Shown here: positions 1 to 8,700 of the stretch, piece after piece
Layout of the letters: every line of letters begins with the position of its first letter
How positions within the stretch are numbered: position 1 is the first letter of the stretch
Assembly: GCA_021780315.1 (NCBI GenBank)
Contig: JAJXYY010000027.1
Location: 75,179-107,454, forward strand
Length of the DNA: 32,276 nt
Direction of reading: 5' to 3'
Source: Acidobacteriota bacterium
Lineage (GTDB): Bacteria; Acidobacteriota; Terriglobia; Terriglobales; Acidobacteriaceae
Notes under the pieces: model-generated
What the model was told of the DNA's origin: nothing
What the model saw: the letters and a program-made list of their open reading frames with translations, nothing else
Databases searched by the model: none
Program-made: the position numbers and the translations under genes

Positions 1-1
1 G

Positions 2-862
2 CATAGGTGGTCGCGGATGAACGTCAATCTGCGGACGGCGACGGAAGATGGCACGTCGATGCCGGACCGGAATACGGAGTATCTGTACTACCAGACGCTG
101 ATTGGGGCGTGGCCGATTACAGTGGAGCGGGCGCAGCAGTACATGCGCAAGGCGGTGCGCGAGGCGAAGCAGCAGACGACGTGGGTGGCGAACAACGTGG
201 AGTTTGAAGCAGCACTGGAGCGGTTTGTCGCGGCGACCCTGGGGAGTACGGAGTTTGTGGACGAGGTGGAGCGTTTTGTAGCGACGGTGGTGGAGGCAGG
301 ACGGATCAACTCGCTGGCACAGACACTGATGAAGCATACGGTGCCGGGGGTTCCTGATCTTTATCAGGGAACGGAGTTGTGGGATTTGAGCCTGGTTGAT
401 CCGGATAATCGGAGGCCGGTGGACTATGAGGAGCGGCGGCGACTGTTGCGGGAGATGGACGGATTGTGCGCGCCGGGGGTGATGGCTCGTGGGGATGAAG
501 GAGTGCCGAAGCTATGGACGATTCGCCATGCGCTGCAGTTGCGCAGGGAGCATCCGGAGTGGTTTGGTGTGGATGCGGCGTATCGTCCGCTGAAGGTGAC
601 GGGCCGCAAGAAGAGCCATGCGATTGCGTATCTGCGTGGGCGTGCGGTGGTGACGGTAGTTCCGCGTATGCCGGTGACGCTGGGCGGTGCGTGGGAGAAT
701 ACGGCGCTGGCGCTGCCGAAGGGACGCTGGCGGAACGTGCTGGCAGGCCAGTGCAGTGTGGCGTTCGAGGGTGGGAAGGTGACGATGGCGGAGTTACTGC
801 GAGATTTTCCGGTGGCGCTGCTGGTGCGCGATGATATAGAGAAGGACGCAAACGATGGCTGA
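2..862 (+). CDS. treY: Malto-oligosyltrehalose synthase, C-terminal part (5' end outside window)
   Basis: TreY (GH13, EC 5.4.99.15) isomerises the reducing-end alpha-1,4 bond of maltodextrins to alpha-1,1, giving maltooligosyl trehalose. The reading frame is open from base 2 and enters with HRWSRMN, so the methionine at 17 is internal and the gene is cut by the window edge. About 286 C-terminal residues are visible. They include the family's conserved stretch around LKHTVPG-like 'MKHTVPGVPDLYQGTELWD' followed by 'LVDPDNRRPVDY', typical of the TreY C-terminal barrel region, and end in a beta-rich domain. The stop overlaps the treZ start by 8 nt, so the two are translationally coupled. A glycogen-debranching gene (treX/glgX) often lies upstream in such clusters but cannot be seen here. 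Confidence 0.93.
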   Translation, partial: HRWSRMNVNLRTATEDGTSMPDRNTEYLYYQTLIGAWPITVERAQQYMRKAVREAKQQTTWVANNVEFEAALERFVAATLGSTEFVDEVERFVATVVEAGRINSLAQTLMKHTVPGVPDLYQGTELWDLSLVDPDNRRPVDYEERRRLLREMDGLCAPGVMARGDEGVPKLWTIRHALQLRREHPEWFGVDAAYRPLKVTGRKKSHAIAYLRGRAVVTVVPRMPVTLGGAWENTALALPKGRWRNVLAGQCSVAFEGGKVTMAELLRDFPVALLVRDDIEKDANDG

Positions 863-2612
863 GTTTCAGGTGTGGGCGCCGGGCGTAACGCGAGTTGCGG
901 TGCAGGTGGGGAAGATTGTGCATGCGATGCATGGGCCGGATGAGCATGGCTGGTGGCGTGCGGTCGTCGAGGGCGTGGGTGAAGCGGCCGAGTACGGATT
1001 TGTGGTGGAGGACGATGCGACGGTGCTGCCCGATCCGCGCTCGCCGTGGCAGCCGTATGGGGTGCATGGCTTGTCACGACAGTATGATCATGATGCATTT
1101 GATTGGACCGACGCGGGGTGGAGCGCTCCGGCACTGCGGGATGCGGTGATCTATGAGCTGCATGTGGGGACGTTTACCGCGGCAGGCACGTTTGACGGAG
1201 TGTTGGAGCGGCTGGACTATCTGTGCAAGTTGGGCGTGACGCATGTGGAGTTGATGCCGGTGGCGGAGTTTCCCGGGGCGTATGGCTGGGGGTATGACGG
1301 GGTGTCGCTGTTTGCGGTACGGGAGCAGTATGGTGGGCCGGATGGGCTGAAGCGATTGGTGGACGAGTGCCATGCGCGAGGGCTGGCGGTGTTGCTGGAC
1401 GTGGTGTACAACCACTTTGGGCCGGTGGGGAATTATGCGAATCGGTTTGGGCCGTACCATGTGGACCGGCATCGCACTCCGTGGGGCGATGCGATGAACC
1501 TGGAAGGCGCGGGCAGCGATGAGGTGCGGCGATTCTTCATTGACAATGCGCGGATGTGGTTGCGGGAGTATCACGTGGATGGTCTGCGGCTGGATGCGGT
1601 GCATGAGTTTGTGGACCGGTCTGCGCTGCATTTTATGGAGGAGTTGACGACGGAAGTGGCGTCACTGGCGAGGGAGTTGGGCCGGAGACTGGTGCTGATT
1701 GCGGAGAGCGACTTGAATGATCCGCGGGTGGTGAAGCCGACGGTTGCGGGCGGATATGGGATGGATGCTCAGTGGAGCGACGACTTTCATCACGCCCTGT
1801 TTGCGGTGCTGCGGCCGGAGGAGCGGGGGGTTGGCTACTACCGGGATTTTGGCACGATGGCCCAGTTGGCGAAGGCGTTGACGCACGGATTCGTGTACGA
1901 GGGCGAGTTCTCGGTGTATCGGGGACGACGGCATGGGCGTAGAGCGGATGGGATAGGCGGGGAGCGGTTGCTGGGCTACATCCAGAACCACGACCAGGTG
2001 GGGAACAGGGCGCAGGGTGAGCGGGTAGAGCAGGTGGTGGGGATGGCGCGGGCGAAGGTGGCGGCGGGGCTGGTGCTGCTGGGGCCGTTTGTGCCGATGC
2101 TGTTTCAGGGGGAGGAGTTCGCTGCCTCGTCTCCGTTTCTTTACTTTGCAGACCATGACGATGCGGAGATGGCGCGGGCCGTATCGGAGGGGCGGCGACG
2201 GGAGTTTGCTGCGTTTGGATGGAAGGCGGAGGAGATTGCGGACCCGGTGGCGCGGGCGACGTATGAGCGATCGAAGCTGGTATGGAGCGAGGTGTCGGCG
2301 GGCAGCCATGCGGAGATGCTGGCGTGGTATCGGCGGCTGATTGGGCTGCGTTGCGGGTTGCCTGCGTTGCGCGACGGGGATATGGCCGCGGTGCAGGTTG
2401 CGTATGACGAGGCGGGGCGGTGGCTGACGATGGAGCGCGGCGCGGTGAAGGTGATGTGCAATGTGGGGCCTGCAACGGTGGAGTTGGAGGGGATGGAAGG
2501 CGGCTGGCTGGCGCTGGCGTCGAGCGCTGGTGTGCGAGGGGTTGGTGGGGAAGGAGCGGTGGGGCGTGTGGTGCTGCCGCCGGACAGCCTTGCGGTGGTG
2601 GCGAAGGCGTAG
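855..2612 (+). CDS. treZ: Malto-oligosyltrehalose trehalohydrolase
   Basis: TreZ (GH13, EC 3.2.1.141) hydrolyses the bond next to the terminal trehalose made by TreY, releasing free trehalose in the cytoplasm. The 585-residue length is normal. An N-terminal CBM48-like beta domain (about 1-90) is followed by the catalytic barrel. Visible catalytic residues are the nucleophile D247 in GLRLDAVH, the acid/base E284 in IAESD and the stabilising D380 in QNHDQVGNR. Their spacing is close to that known for Sulfolobus TreZ (D252, E283, D377). The start ATG lies inside the end of treY (8-nt overlap), so expression is coupled. No terminator is obvious immediately after the stop. The assignment is firm. 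Confidence 0.96.
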   Translation: MAEFQVWAPGVTRVAVQVGKIVHAMHGPDEHGWWRAVVEGVGEAAEYGFVVEDDATVLPDPRSPWQPYGVHGLSRQYDHDAFDWTDAGWSAPALRDAVIYELHVGTFTAAGTFDGVLERLDYLCKLGVTHVELMPVAEFPGAYGWGYDGVSLFAVREQYGGPDGLKRLVDECHARGLAVLLDVVYNHFGPVGNYANRFGPYHVDRHRTPWGDAMNLEGAGSDEVRRFFIDNARMWLREYHVDGLRLDAVHEFVDRSALHFMEELTTEVASLARELGRRLVLIAESDLNDPRVVKPTVAGGYGMDAQWSDDFHHALFAVLRPEERGVGYYRDFGTMAQLAKALTHGFVYEGEFSVYRGRRHGRRADGIGGERLLGYIQNHDQVGNRAQGERVEQVVGMARAKVAAGLVLLGPFVPMLFQGEEFAASSPFLYFADHDDAEMARAVSEGRRREFAAFGWKAEEIADPVARATYERSKLVWSEVSAGSHAEMLAWYRRLIGLRCGLPALRDGDMAAVQVAYDEAGRWLTMERGAVKVMCNVGPATVELEGMEGGWLALASSAGVRGVGGEGAVGRVVLPPDSLAVVAKA

Positions 2613-2659
2613 GCAGTGGGCGCGGGGGTGATGGGAGCGGGAGCAGTAACTGGTTGAGA

Positions 2660-2689
2660 TTGCAAACGGTTTTGTGGGGCGACTACACT
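2660..2689 (+). promoter_or_regulatory. Possible sigma-70-type promoter
   Basis: TTGCAA (2660-2665) and TACACT (2684-2689) are separated by 18 nt. Each matches the -35/-10 consensus at 4 of 6 positions. It lies downstream of treZ and about 245 nt upstream of the next start codon. This is only a sequence resemblance. Confidence 0.3.
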
Positions 2690-2754
2690 GGAGAAGGAGT
2701 CAGAGGAACGAGGGTATCCTTCGTCCCGGCTTCGATTTCGCGGGCTGCGGCGAG

Positions 2755-2775
2755 GTGACGGAATTGTTCCGTGAC
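2755..2775. repeat. Imperfect inverted repeat, possible operator
   Basis: The arms gtgacggaa and ttccgtgac face each other around a ttg centre with one mismatch. The size and symmetry suit a dimeric regulator, but no regulator gene is adjacent and no second copy was found in the window. A short RNA hairpin is equally possible. Confidence 0.35.
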
Positions 2776-2933
2776 CGAAACTTTTGCACTACTGATTCGT
2801 ATCTCTTCCAGCGCTACTTTTTTGACCTATACCTGTTGCAGCATTTGCTCCGTAGGACGATATTCCACTGCTGGGCGGATGGCGCTACCTGTTTGTGCTC
2901 ATTTTTTGTGTGTGATTGAAGCGAGGAAGCATG

Positions 2934-4100
2934 ATGTCTGTGAACTCTGGCAGGACTGTTTTTTATCGTACGGTGTTGCTGCTGCTTGCCGGTCTGATTC
3001 CGGTGGCGGCGGTGGAGGGGTTGGCTGGTGCGGCGTATGGGCAGACTGCTGCTCCGGCTACGGCAGCGGCGCGGCAGATCGGGACCGTTAAGGTGATCGC
3101 GGGCAGCACGCTGACGCTGACGACGGACGCTGGCCAGGCCGTGACGGTGAGCGTAGTGGACGGGGCGCGGATACTGCAGATTGAGCCGGGCAGCAAGGAT
3201 CTGAAATCGGCGCAGGCGATTGCGCTGGCGGACATTGCGGTTGGCGACCGGGTGCTGGTGTCGGGCAAGGCGGGGGATACGGCGAGTGCGTTGGCTGCGT
3301 CGCGGGTGATTCTGATGAAGTCAACCGACATTGCGCAGAAGCATGCGCTGGAGCAGGCGGACTGGCAGAAGCGTGGGATGGGTGGGATTGTGAGTTCGGT
3401 GGATGCTGCGGCGGGCACGGTGGTGGTGATGGTAGGCGCGAAGAAGATTCAGGTGCAGACGTCCAAGAGCACCATCTTTCGCCGGTATGCCGGGGACTCT
3501 ATCAAGTTTGAAGATGCGACGGTGGGCACGATTGCGCAGATACAGGCTGGCGACCAGTTGCGCGTGCGTGGGACGAAGTCGGAGGATGGCAGTTCGCTGC
3601 AGGCGGAAGAGGTGGTGAGCGGATCGTTCAAGAATCTGGCAGGAACGATTGCGACGCTGGACGCGAGTGCGGGGACGATCACGCTGAAGGATTTGGCGAC
3701 GAAGAAGATGATGACGGTGAAGGTGACGGCGAACTCGGATCTGCGGCACTTGCCGGAGCGGGCTGCGGCGATGTTTGCGGCGCGGGCCAAGGGTGGTGCT
3801 GCTCCGGCGGGAGCTGCTGGTGCGGCCAGTGGTGGTGCAGGTGACGGTGCGACGCGGTCGGCCGGGATGGATCTCTCGCAGATGCTGGCGAAGCTGCCGA
3901 GCGAGACGGTTGCGGATTTGAAGGTGGGCGATGCGGTGATGATCGTGGCCTCCCAGACGGAGCCGGGCAGTACGAGCGTAACGGCGGTGACGCTGCTGTC
4001 GGGAGTGGAACCGATACTGGCAGCGACCCCGAGTGGGACGCCAGCGATGACGCTTTCGCCATGGACCATGGGCGGCGCGGCACCGGAGGGCGGCAATTAG
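2934..4100 (+). CDS. Exported DUF5666-like repeat protein
   Basis: This encodes a secreted or periplasmic protein of about 388 residues with no known enzymatic role. It begins with a signal peptide (hydrophobic VLLLLAGLIPVAA, then a likely AYGQ-type cleavage site). It then carries three beta-rich repeats of the pattern GTV..I.G.TLTL.., each ending in GD.(V/L)RVxG, which resembles DUF5666 domains. An Ala/Gly-rich linker (around residues 275-305) precedes the C-terminal part. I chose ATG 2934, which has AGGA at 2924-2927 six bases upstream. The ATG at 2931 and the TTG at 2916 are in-frame alternatives with worse spacing. The position directly before the large outer-membrane receptor suggests envelope work, but the family function is unknown. 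Confidence 0.8.
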   Translation: MSVNSGRTVFYRTVLLLLAGLIPVAAVEGLAGAAYGQTAAPATAAARQIGTVKVIAGSTLTLTTDAGQAVTVSVVDGARILQIEPGSKDLKSAQAIALADIAVGDRVLVSGKAGDTASALAASRVILMKSTDIAQKHALEQADWQKRGMGGIVSSVDAAAGTVVVMVGAKKIQVQTSKSTIFRRYAGDSIKFEDATVGTIAQIQAGDQLRVRGTKSEDGSSLQAEEVVSGSFKNLAGTIATLDASAGTITLKDLATKKMMTVKVTANSDLRHLPERAAAMFAARAKGGAAPAGAAGAASGGAGDGATRSAGMDLSQMLAKLPSETVADLKVGDAVMIVASQTEPGSTSVTAVTLLSGVEPILAATPSGTPAMTLSPWTMGGAAPEGGN

Positions 4101-4270
4101 CGGGCGCCTTGCGATGGGCGCGGAGTAGAGACAGCGTGCAGTGCCGGTTGGTTTAGGAGCAGATTGCGTTGCGACTGCGATGGAGATTTCCGCCAGGATC
4201 TGGCTGGAGCCATCGCGAGACCAAAACCCATCCGCAGGTGGATGGAACGAATTTATCTTCAGGAGTAGCA
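4101..4270 (+). other. Leader of the TonB-receptor gene with potential RNA structure
   Basis: This 170-nt intergenic region contains complementary arms gcgatgg (4177-4183) and ccatcgc (4210-4216). A second hairpin, ccatcc/ggatgg (4228-4233 with 4240-4245), sits 15 nt before the ribosome binding site AGGAG (4261-4265). I do not recognise a known riboswitch, and there is no cobalamin-box-like core. A regulatory leader is possible but unproven. Confidence 0.35.
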
Positions 4271-7210
4271 ATGCCATTTCGAGCAGCGTTGAAGTCTTTT
4301 TTGTTTCTTTTTGTGATTTTGGTTCCGATGGTTTTAGTGGGGCAGCAGATGCCTGCGACGGTACACGGGTTGGTGGCTGATCCGGACAGTGCCGTGATTC
4401 CGGGGGCTACGGTGACGTTGACGCCTGCGAGTGGGAAGGCGTTGACGACGCTTTCGCAGAGCGATGGCAGCTACACGGTCAATAACGTTCCGGCGGGGAC
4501 CTACTCGCTGACGGTGACGATGCCGGGGTTTGCGACGTATGTGAAGCAGGGTGTGCGGGTGGTGGGGGGGCAGTCGTTGACGCTGGATGCGAAGATGGCG
4601 ATCCAGACGCAGTCGCAGGAGGTGCAGGTCTCGACGACCTCGACGACGCTGAGTGTGGATCAGGACAGCAACGCGAGTTCGACGGTGATCAAGGGCAAGG
4701 ATCTGGATGCTTTGTCGGATGATCCGGATGAGTTGTCGTCGGAGTTGACGGCGCTGGCTGGGCCTGCGTCGGGGCCGAACGGCGGCCAGATTTACATTGA
4801 TGGATTTACGGGTGGGCAGTTGCCACCGAAGTCTTCGATTCGGGAGATCCGGATCAATCAGAATCCGTTTTCGGCGCAGTATGACCGGGTGGGCTATGGA
4901 CGGGTGGAGGTGTTCACGAAGCCGGGCACGGACAAGTTTCATGGGTCGTTCCAGATGAACGGGAACGACATTGCATTCAACAATGGGAATCCGCTGTTGA
5001 ACGTGGGATTATTGCCGACGCAGACTGCGGCGGTGCAGCCTCCGTACCATACGATTTTCATGTTTGGAAATGTGACGGGGCCGCTGACGCATACGGCTTC
5101 GTTTACGTTGTCGGGGTCGCATCGCGACATTCAGGACAATGCACTGGTGAATGGTGTGATTCTGACGAATGATCCGACGACGAACGTGATCTGCGCTCCG
5201 GGGCAGTTGGGTTGCACGGTGGCTCCGTACTATGCGTCGACGCCGTTTCCGCAGGTGCGTACGGACATCAGTCCACGGATCGACCTGGCGCTGGGCGAGA
5301 AGAACACGTTGGTGACACGGTTCCAGTACTCGCAGAACGACCAGACAAATACGAACGTGGGTGGCTTCGCGCTGCCGGTGGGTGCGGTGAATATCAGCAG
5401 CTCCGAGGGCGAGATTCAGATCAGCGATACGCAGATTGTGAGCGCGCGGATTATCAATGAGACGCGGTTCGAGTTTCAGCGGAATCGCAGCACGAATACG
5501 GCGGTCAGTACGGCTCCGCTGGTGAACGTGCAGGGTTCGTTCCAGAACGGAGGCGCGGCGTCGGGCAGCGGATCGGACCGGCAGGCACACTTCGAGTTTC
5601 AGAATTACACGTCGGTTCAGTTGAAGAAGAACTTCATCCGGATGGGCGGCAGACTGCGGATCAATCGCGAGGCGAATAGCACGACCGCAGGTACGAACGG
5701 CATCTTTACGTACAACAGTCTGAATGCGTATGAGGCGAATACCCCGAGCCAGTACAGCATTACGCAGGTGAAGGGATCGGTGAATGCAACGGTGACGGAT
5801 CTGGGGCTGTATGCCGAGGATGACTGGCGTCCTCGCCCGAATCTGACGGTGAGCTACGGGCTTCGGTATGAGACGCAGAACCAGTTGGGCGACCACCATG
5901 ATTTTGCTCCGCGCATGTCGTTTGCGTATGGACTGGGGAGTGCGAAGGGCAGCCCGAAGACGGTCCTGCGCGGCGGCTTTGGGATGTTCTACGACCGCTA
6001 CAACCTGACCAATGTGCTGACGACGGTGCGCGAGAATGGCGTGAACCAGGTGCAGTCGCTGGTGGTGAATCCGGGGACGACGGCGGCACCGTGCTCGCCG
6101 ACTTCGGTGAGCAACTGCGGTGCGGGTTCGAGCAGCGGCCTTTCGACGTACACGGCCGATCCGAAGCTGCGGACGCCGTACACAATGCAGTTTGCGGTGG
6201 GAGCGGATCAGCAGTTGTTTCGTGGGGCGACATTGTCGGTGAACTATTTGAACTCACGGGGAGTACACCAGTTCCTGAGCCAGAATGTGAATGCGCCGAC
6301 GGTGGATGCGAATGGCAACTATGTGTATCCGACTCCGGGCACGGCGGGCGGATCGCCGCCGGTGTTCAACCAGTACCAGTCGGAGGGCGTGTTCCGTCAG
6401 CAGCAGTTGATCAGCAACTTCCGGTTCAGCCAGGGGCGCTACTCGCTGTTTGGCTACTATGTGTTGAATTTTGCGAATGCGGATACGGGGGGGATCAACT
6501 CGTACCCGTCGCAGCCGTACAACATTGGCGCAGACTATGGGCGTGCGAGCTTCGATACGCGCAGCCGGTTGTTCTTTGGCGGCAGCATATCGTTGCCGTA
6601 TTTGATTTCGATGAGCCCGTTTATTGTTGCGTCGTCGGGTGCGCCGTTCAACATTACGGTTGGCAGCGATCTTAACAACGACACCATTTTCAACGATCGG
6701 CCTGCGTTTGCGAGTGCGACGACGCTGCCGGACAACCTGGTGGTGACGAAGTATGGCAGCTTTGACAAGCTGCAGCCGCGCACGATCAATGGTGTGGTGG
6801 TGACGCCGAACCAGAATGTGCCACGGATTCCGATCAACTATGGCACGGGGCCGGTATTGTTTACGACCAATCTGCGGTTGACGAAGACGTTTGGCTTTGG
6901 CCAAAGTACGGGTGCAAAAGCCGGCAATCAGGGCGGCCCGGGTGGTCCGGGCGGGCCGGGCGGTCTTGGTGGTCCGCGAGGCGGTCGTGGTGGTGGACCG
7001 GGCGGCTTTGGTGGCGCAAGCTCTGGCCAACGCTACAACCTGGCTGTGGGAGTAATTGTGCAGAATGTGTTCAATTTTCTGGACACGCAGCCGCCGATCG
7101 GCGTGTTGAGTTCGAGCAAGTTTGGACAGGCGCAAGAGTTGGCTGGAGGCATTTACAGCAGCAATGCTTCGGTGCGACGGATCAGTCTGACTGCTTCGTT
7201 CAACTTCTAG
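4271..7210 (+). CDS. Oar-like TonB-dependent receptor with carboxypeptidase-regulatory domain
   Basis: This is a large outer-membrane beta-barrel of 979 residues, of the Oar-like type that is strongly expanded in Acidobacteria. Such proteins are thought to import oligosaccharides or other large ligands with TonB energy; the substrate here is unknown. A signal peptide (FLFLFVILVPMVLVGQQ) is followed by a carboxypeptidase-regulatory-like domain (ATVHGLVADPDSAVIPGATV to about residue 115). A plug-like region comes next (DALSDDPDELSSELTALAG, IREIRINQNPFSAQYDRVGYGR), then the barrel ending in an aromatic SLTASFNF. A glycine/proline-rich insert (residues about 881-918) sits between late strands. 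I used ATG 4271 because AGGAG (4261-4265) is 5 nt upstream; the frame is open back to 4169 but without support. A strong terminator follows. Confidence 0.93.
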   Translation: MPFRAALKSFLFLFVILVPMVLVGQQMPATVHGLVADPDSAVIPGATVTLTPASGKALTTLSQSDGSYTVNNVPAGTYSLTVTMPGFATYVKQGVRVVGGQSLTLDAKMAIQTQSQEVQVSTTSTTLSVDQDSNASSTVIKGKDLDALSDDPDELSSELTALAGPASGPNGGQIYIDGFTGGQLPPKSSIREIRINQNPFSAQYDRVGYGRVEVFTKPGTDKFHGSFQMNGNDIAFNNGNPLLNVGLLPTQTAAVQPPYHTIFMFGNVTGPLTHTASFTLSGSHRDIQDNALVNGVILTNDPTTNVICAPGQLGCTVAPYYASTPFPQVRTDISPRIDLALGEKNTLVTRFQYSQNDQTNTNVGGFALPVGAVNISSSEGEIQISDTQIVSARIINETRFEFQRNRSTNTAVSTAPLVNVQGSFQNGGAASGSGSDRQAHFEFQNYTSVQLKKNFIRMGGRLRINREANSTTAGTNGIFTYNSLNAYEANTPSQYSITQVKGSVNATVTDLGLYAEDDWRPRPNLTVSYGLRYETQNQLGDHHDFAPRMSFAYGLGSAKGSPKTVLRGGFGMFYDRYNLTNVLTTVRENGVNQVQSLVVNPGTTAAPCSPTSVSNCGAGSSSGLSTYTADPKLRTPYTMQFAVGADQQLFRGATLSVNYLNSRGVHQFLSQNVNAPTVDANGNYVYPTPGTAGGSPPVFNQYQSEGVFRQQQLISNFRFSQGRYSLFGYYVLNFANADTGGINSYPSQPYNIGADYGRASFDTRSRLFFGGSISLPYLISMSPFIVASSGAPFNITVGSDLNNDTIFNDRPAFASATTLPDNLVVTKYGSFDKLQPRTINGVVVTPNQNVPRIPINYGTGPVLFTTNLRLTKTFGFGQSTGAKAGNQGGPGGPGGPGGLGGPRGGRGGGPGGFGGASSGQRYNLAVGVIVQNVFNFLDTQPPIGVLSSSKFGQAQELAGGIYSSNASVRRISLTASFNF

Positions 7211-7236
7211 ATGACGTTGTAGCGGGTGGACAAGAC

Positions 7237-7274
7237 GATGGCGCGACCAGTGGTTCTGGGCGCGCCATCTTTTT
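7237..7274 (+). terminator. Rho-independent terminator after the TonB receptor
   Basis: A gatggcgcg-a-ccag arm (7237-7250) pairs with ctgg-g-cgcgccatc (7256-7269) around a tggtt loop, giving a 14-position stem with one mismatch, followed by TTTTT. It lies between convergent genes and ends transcription of the receptor gene on the plus strand. The minus side lacks a matching T-tract. Confidence 0.88.
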
Positions 7275-7298
7275 GTGGGTGAGGTTGGTGCTGCGGCT

Positions 7299-8612
7299 TT
7301 ATGGCTGAAAGTGTTTTTTGAGGGATTGCCAGCAGGTGTAGTACTCGTGCTGACGGGCGGCGGTGTCCATGGCGAACTGGGTGGGTCTGCAAACGAAGCG
7401 GGTCTCGAACATGAAGGCGAGGGTACCGTCGAGTTTTGCGGGTTGGAGGGAGGCGTTGCTGGCGCGCTCGAAGGTTTCGGCGTCGGGGCCGTGGCCGCTC
7501 ATGCAGTTGTGCAGGCTGGCGCCGCCGGGAACGAAGCCCTCGGCTTTGGCGTCGTACTCGCCGTGGACGAGGCCCATGAACTCGTTCATGAAGTTGCGGT
7601 GGAACCAGGGCGGGCGGAAGGTGTGTTCGGCGACGACCCAGCGTGGAGGAAAGATGGCGAAGTCGACGTTGGCCATGCCGGTGATCTCACTGGGCGCGGT
7701 GAGGACGGTGTAGATGGACGGGTCGGGGTGGTCGAAGCTGACGGAGTTGATGCAGTTGAAGCGGGCGAGGTCGTATTTGCAGGGGGCGTAGTTTCCGTGC
7801 CATGCGACGACGTCGAGCGGGGAGTGGTCGAAGTCCGCGGCCCAGAGGTTTCCGTGGAATTTGGCGACGACCTGGAAGGCGTTGGGACTGGTGCTGTCGC
7901 GGTCGTCGTAGGCGGCGTGCGGGGTGAGGAAGTCGCGGGTGTTGGCGAGGCCGTTGGCTCCGATGGGTCCGAGGTCGGGCAGGCGGAAGCTGGCACCGTA
8001 GTTTTCGCAGAGGTAGCCGCGGGCCTGGGGGTCGAGGAGTTCGACGCGGAACTTGATGCCGCGCGGGATGATGGCGATCTCGCCGGGGGCTAGTTCAAGG
8101 ATGCCGAGTTCGGTGTGGAGGCGGAGTTGTCCGAGTTGCGGGACGAAGAGGAGTTCGCCGTCGGCAGAGTAGAAGAAGCGGTCGGTCATGCTGTGGTTGG
8201 CGACGTAGATGTGGATGGCGAGGCCAGAGTGCATGGTGGAGTCGCCGTTGCCGGCGAGGGTGGTGAGTCCATCGATGAAGTCGGTGGGTGCGGTGGGCAG
8301 GGGGAGCGGATCCCAGCGGAGTTGGTTGGGGGTGGTCTCGACCTCGTGGAAGGGCGAGGAACGGAGGAGTCCGTTGGCGATGCGCTGGTAGGGACGGTGC
8401 ATGACGGAGGGGCGGATGCGGTAGGTCCAGGTGCGGCGGTTGAGCAGGCGCGGCATGGTGAAGGGGCTGCCGCTGAGCTGCTCGGTGTAGAGGCCGAGCG
8501 GGGCCTTCTGCGGGGCGTTCTGGCCGACGGGCAGCGCGCCGGAGATGGCCTCGGTTGCGAACTCGTTGCCGAAGCCGGTGAAGTACTGGAGCGGGGAGAG
8601 ACTGGACGGCAT
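7299..8612 (-). CDS. hmgA: Homogentisate 1,2-dioxygenase
   Basis: HmgA (EC 1.13.11.5) opens the ring of homogentisate to maleylacetoacetate in tyrosine/phenylalanine catabolism. The 437-residue product starts [18 protein letters not shown], the usual family N-terminus, from an ATG with a GAGGG-like site just upstream; the same frame is open far upstream only by antisense chance. The three Fe(II) ligands are visible: H338 and E344 in [11 protein letters not shown] and H374 in MSGHGPD, spaced as in the human enzyme (H335, E341, H371). It is separated by 88 nt from the aldehyde dehydrogenase that ends the purine operon, so it may be read through from that operon or have its own promoter. No fumarylacetoacetase gene is visible here. 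Confidence 0.97.
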   Translation of the reverse strand: MPSSLSPLQYFTGFGNEFATEAISGALPVGQNAPQKAPLGLYTEQLSGSPFTMPRLLNRRTWTYRIRPSVMHRPYQRIANGLLRSSPFHEVETTPNQLRWDPLPLPTAPTDFIDGLTTLAGNGDSTMHSGLAIHIYVANHSMTDRFFYSADGELLFVPQLGQLRLHTELGILELAPGEIAIIPRGIKFRVELLDPQARGYLCENYGASFRLPDLGPIGANGLANTRDFLTPHAAYDDRDSTSPNAFQVVAKFHGNLWAADFDHSPLDVVAWHGNYAPCKYDLARFNCINSVSFDHPDPSIYTVLTAPSEITGMANVDFAIFPPRWVVAEHTFRPPWFHRNFMNEFMGLVHGEYDAKAEGFVPGGASLHNCMSGHGPDAETFERASNASLQPAKLDGTLAFMFETRFVCRPTQFAMDTAARQHEYYTCWQSLKKHFQP

Positions 8613-8700
8613 AGGTACCCTCAGTGCAAAGCATTTGGCCACAGGGAGCGGAGGCTTCGTGCGGACGAGATAGCTTAGCTGAAATGGGGTGCGGTGTGCT

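Larger units (their letters stand above)
2613..2933. other. Gene-free stretch with candidate promoter and inverted repeat
   Basis: This 321-nt interval between treZ and the next gene has no convincing ORF: the frames that cross it have poor starts and no codon bias. It holds a possible sigma-70 promoter (2660-2689) and an imperfect palindrome, gtgacggaa-ttg-ttccgtgac type, at 2755-2775. A small stem at 2708-2724 lacks a T-tract, so it is not a good terminator. The run before the next gene is unusually T-rich for this genome. The length suggests a long 5' untranslated leader or regulatory region for the DUF5666-like gene. Confidence 0.5.

Noticed and set aside
7275..8093. 272-codon plus-strand open frame
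   Set aside because: Antisense to homogentisate dioxygenase, with low-complexity Gly/Val/Glu composition. The dioxygenase has all its metal ligands.
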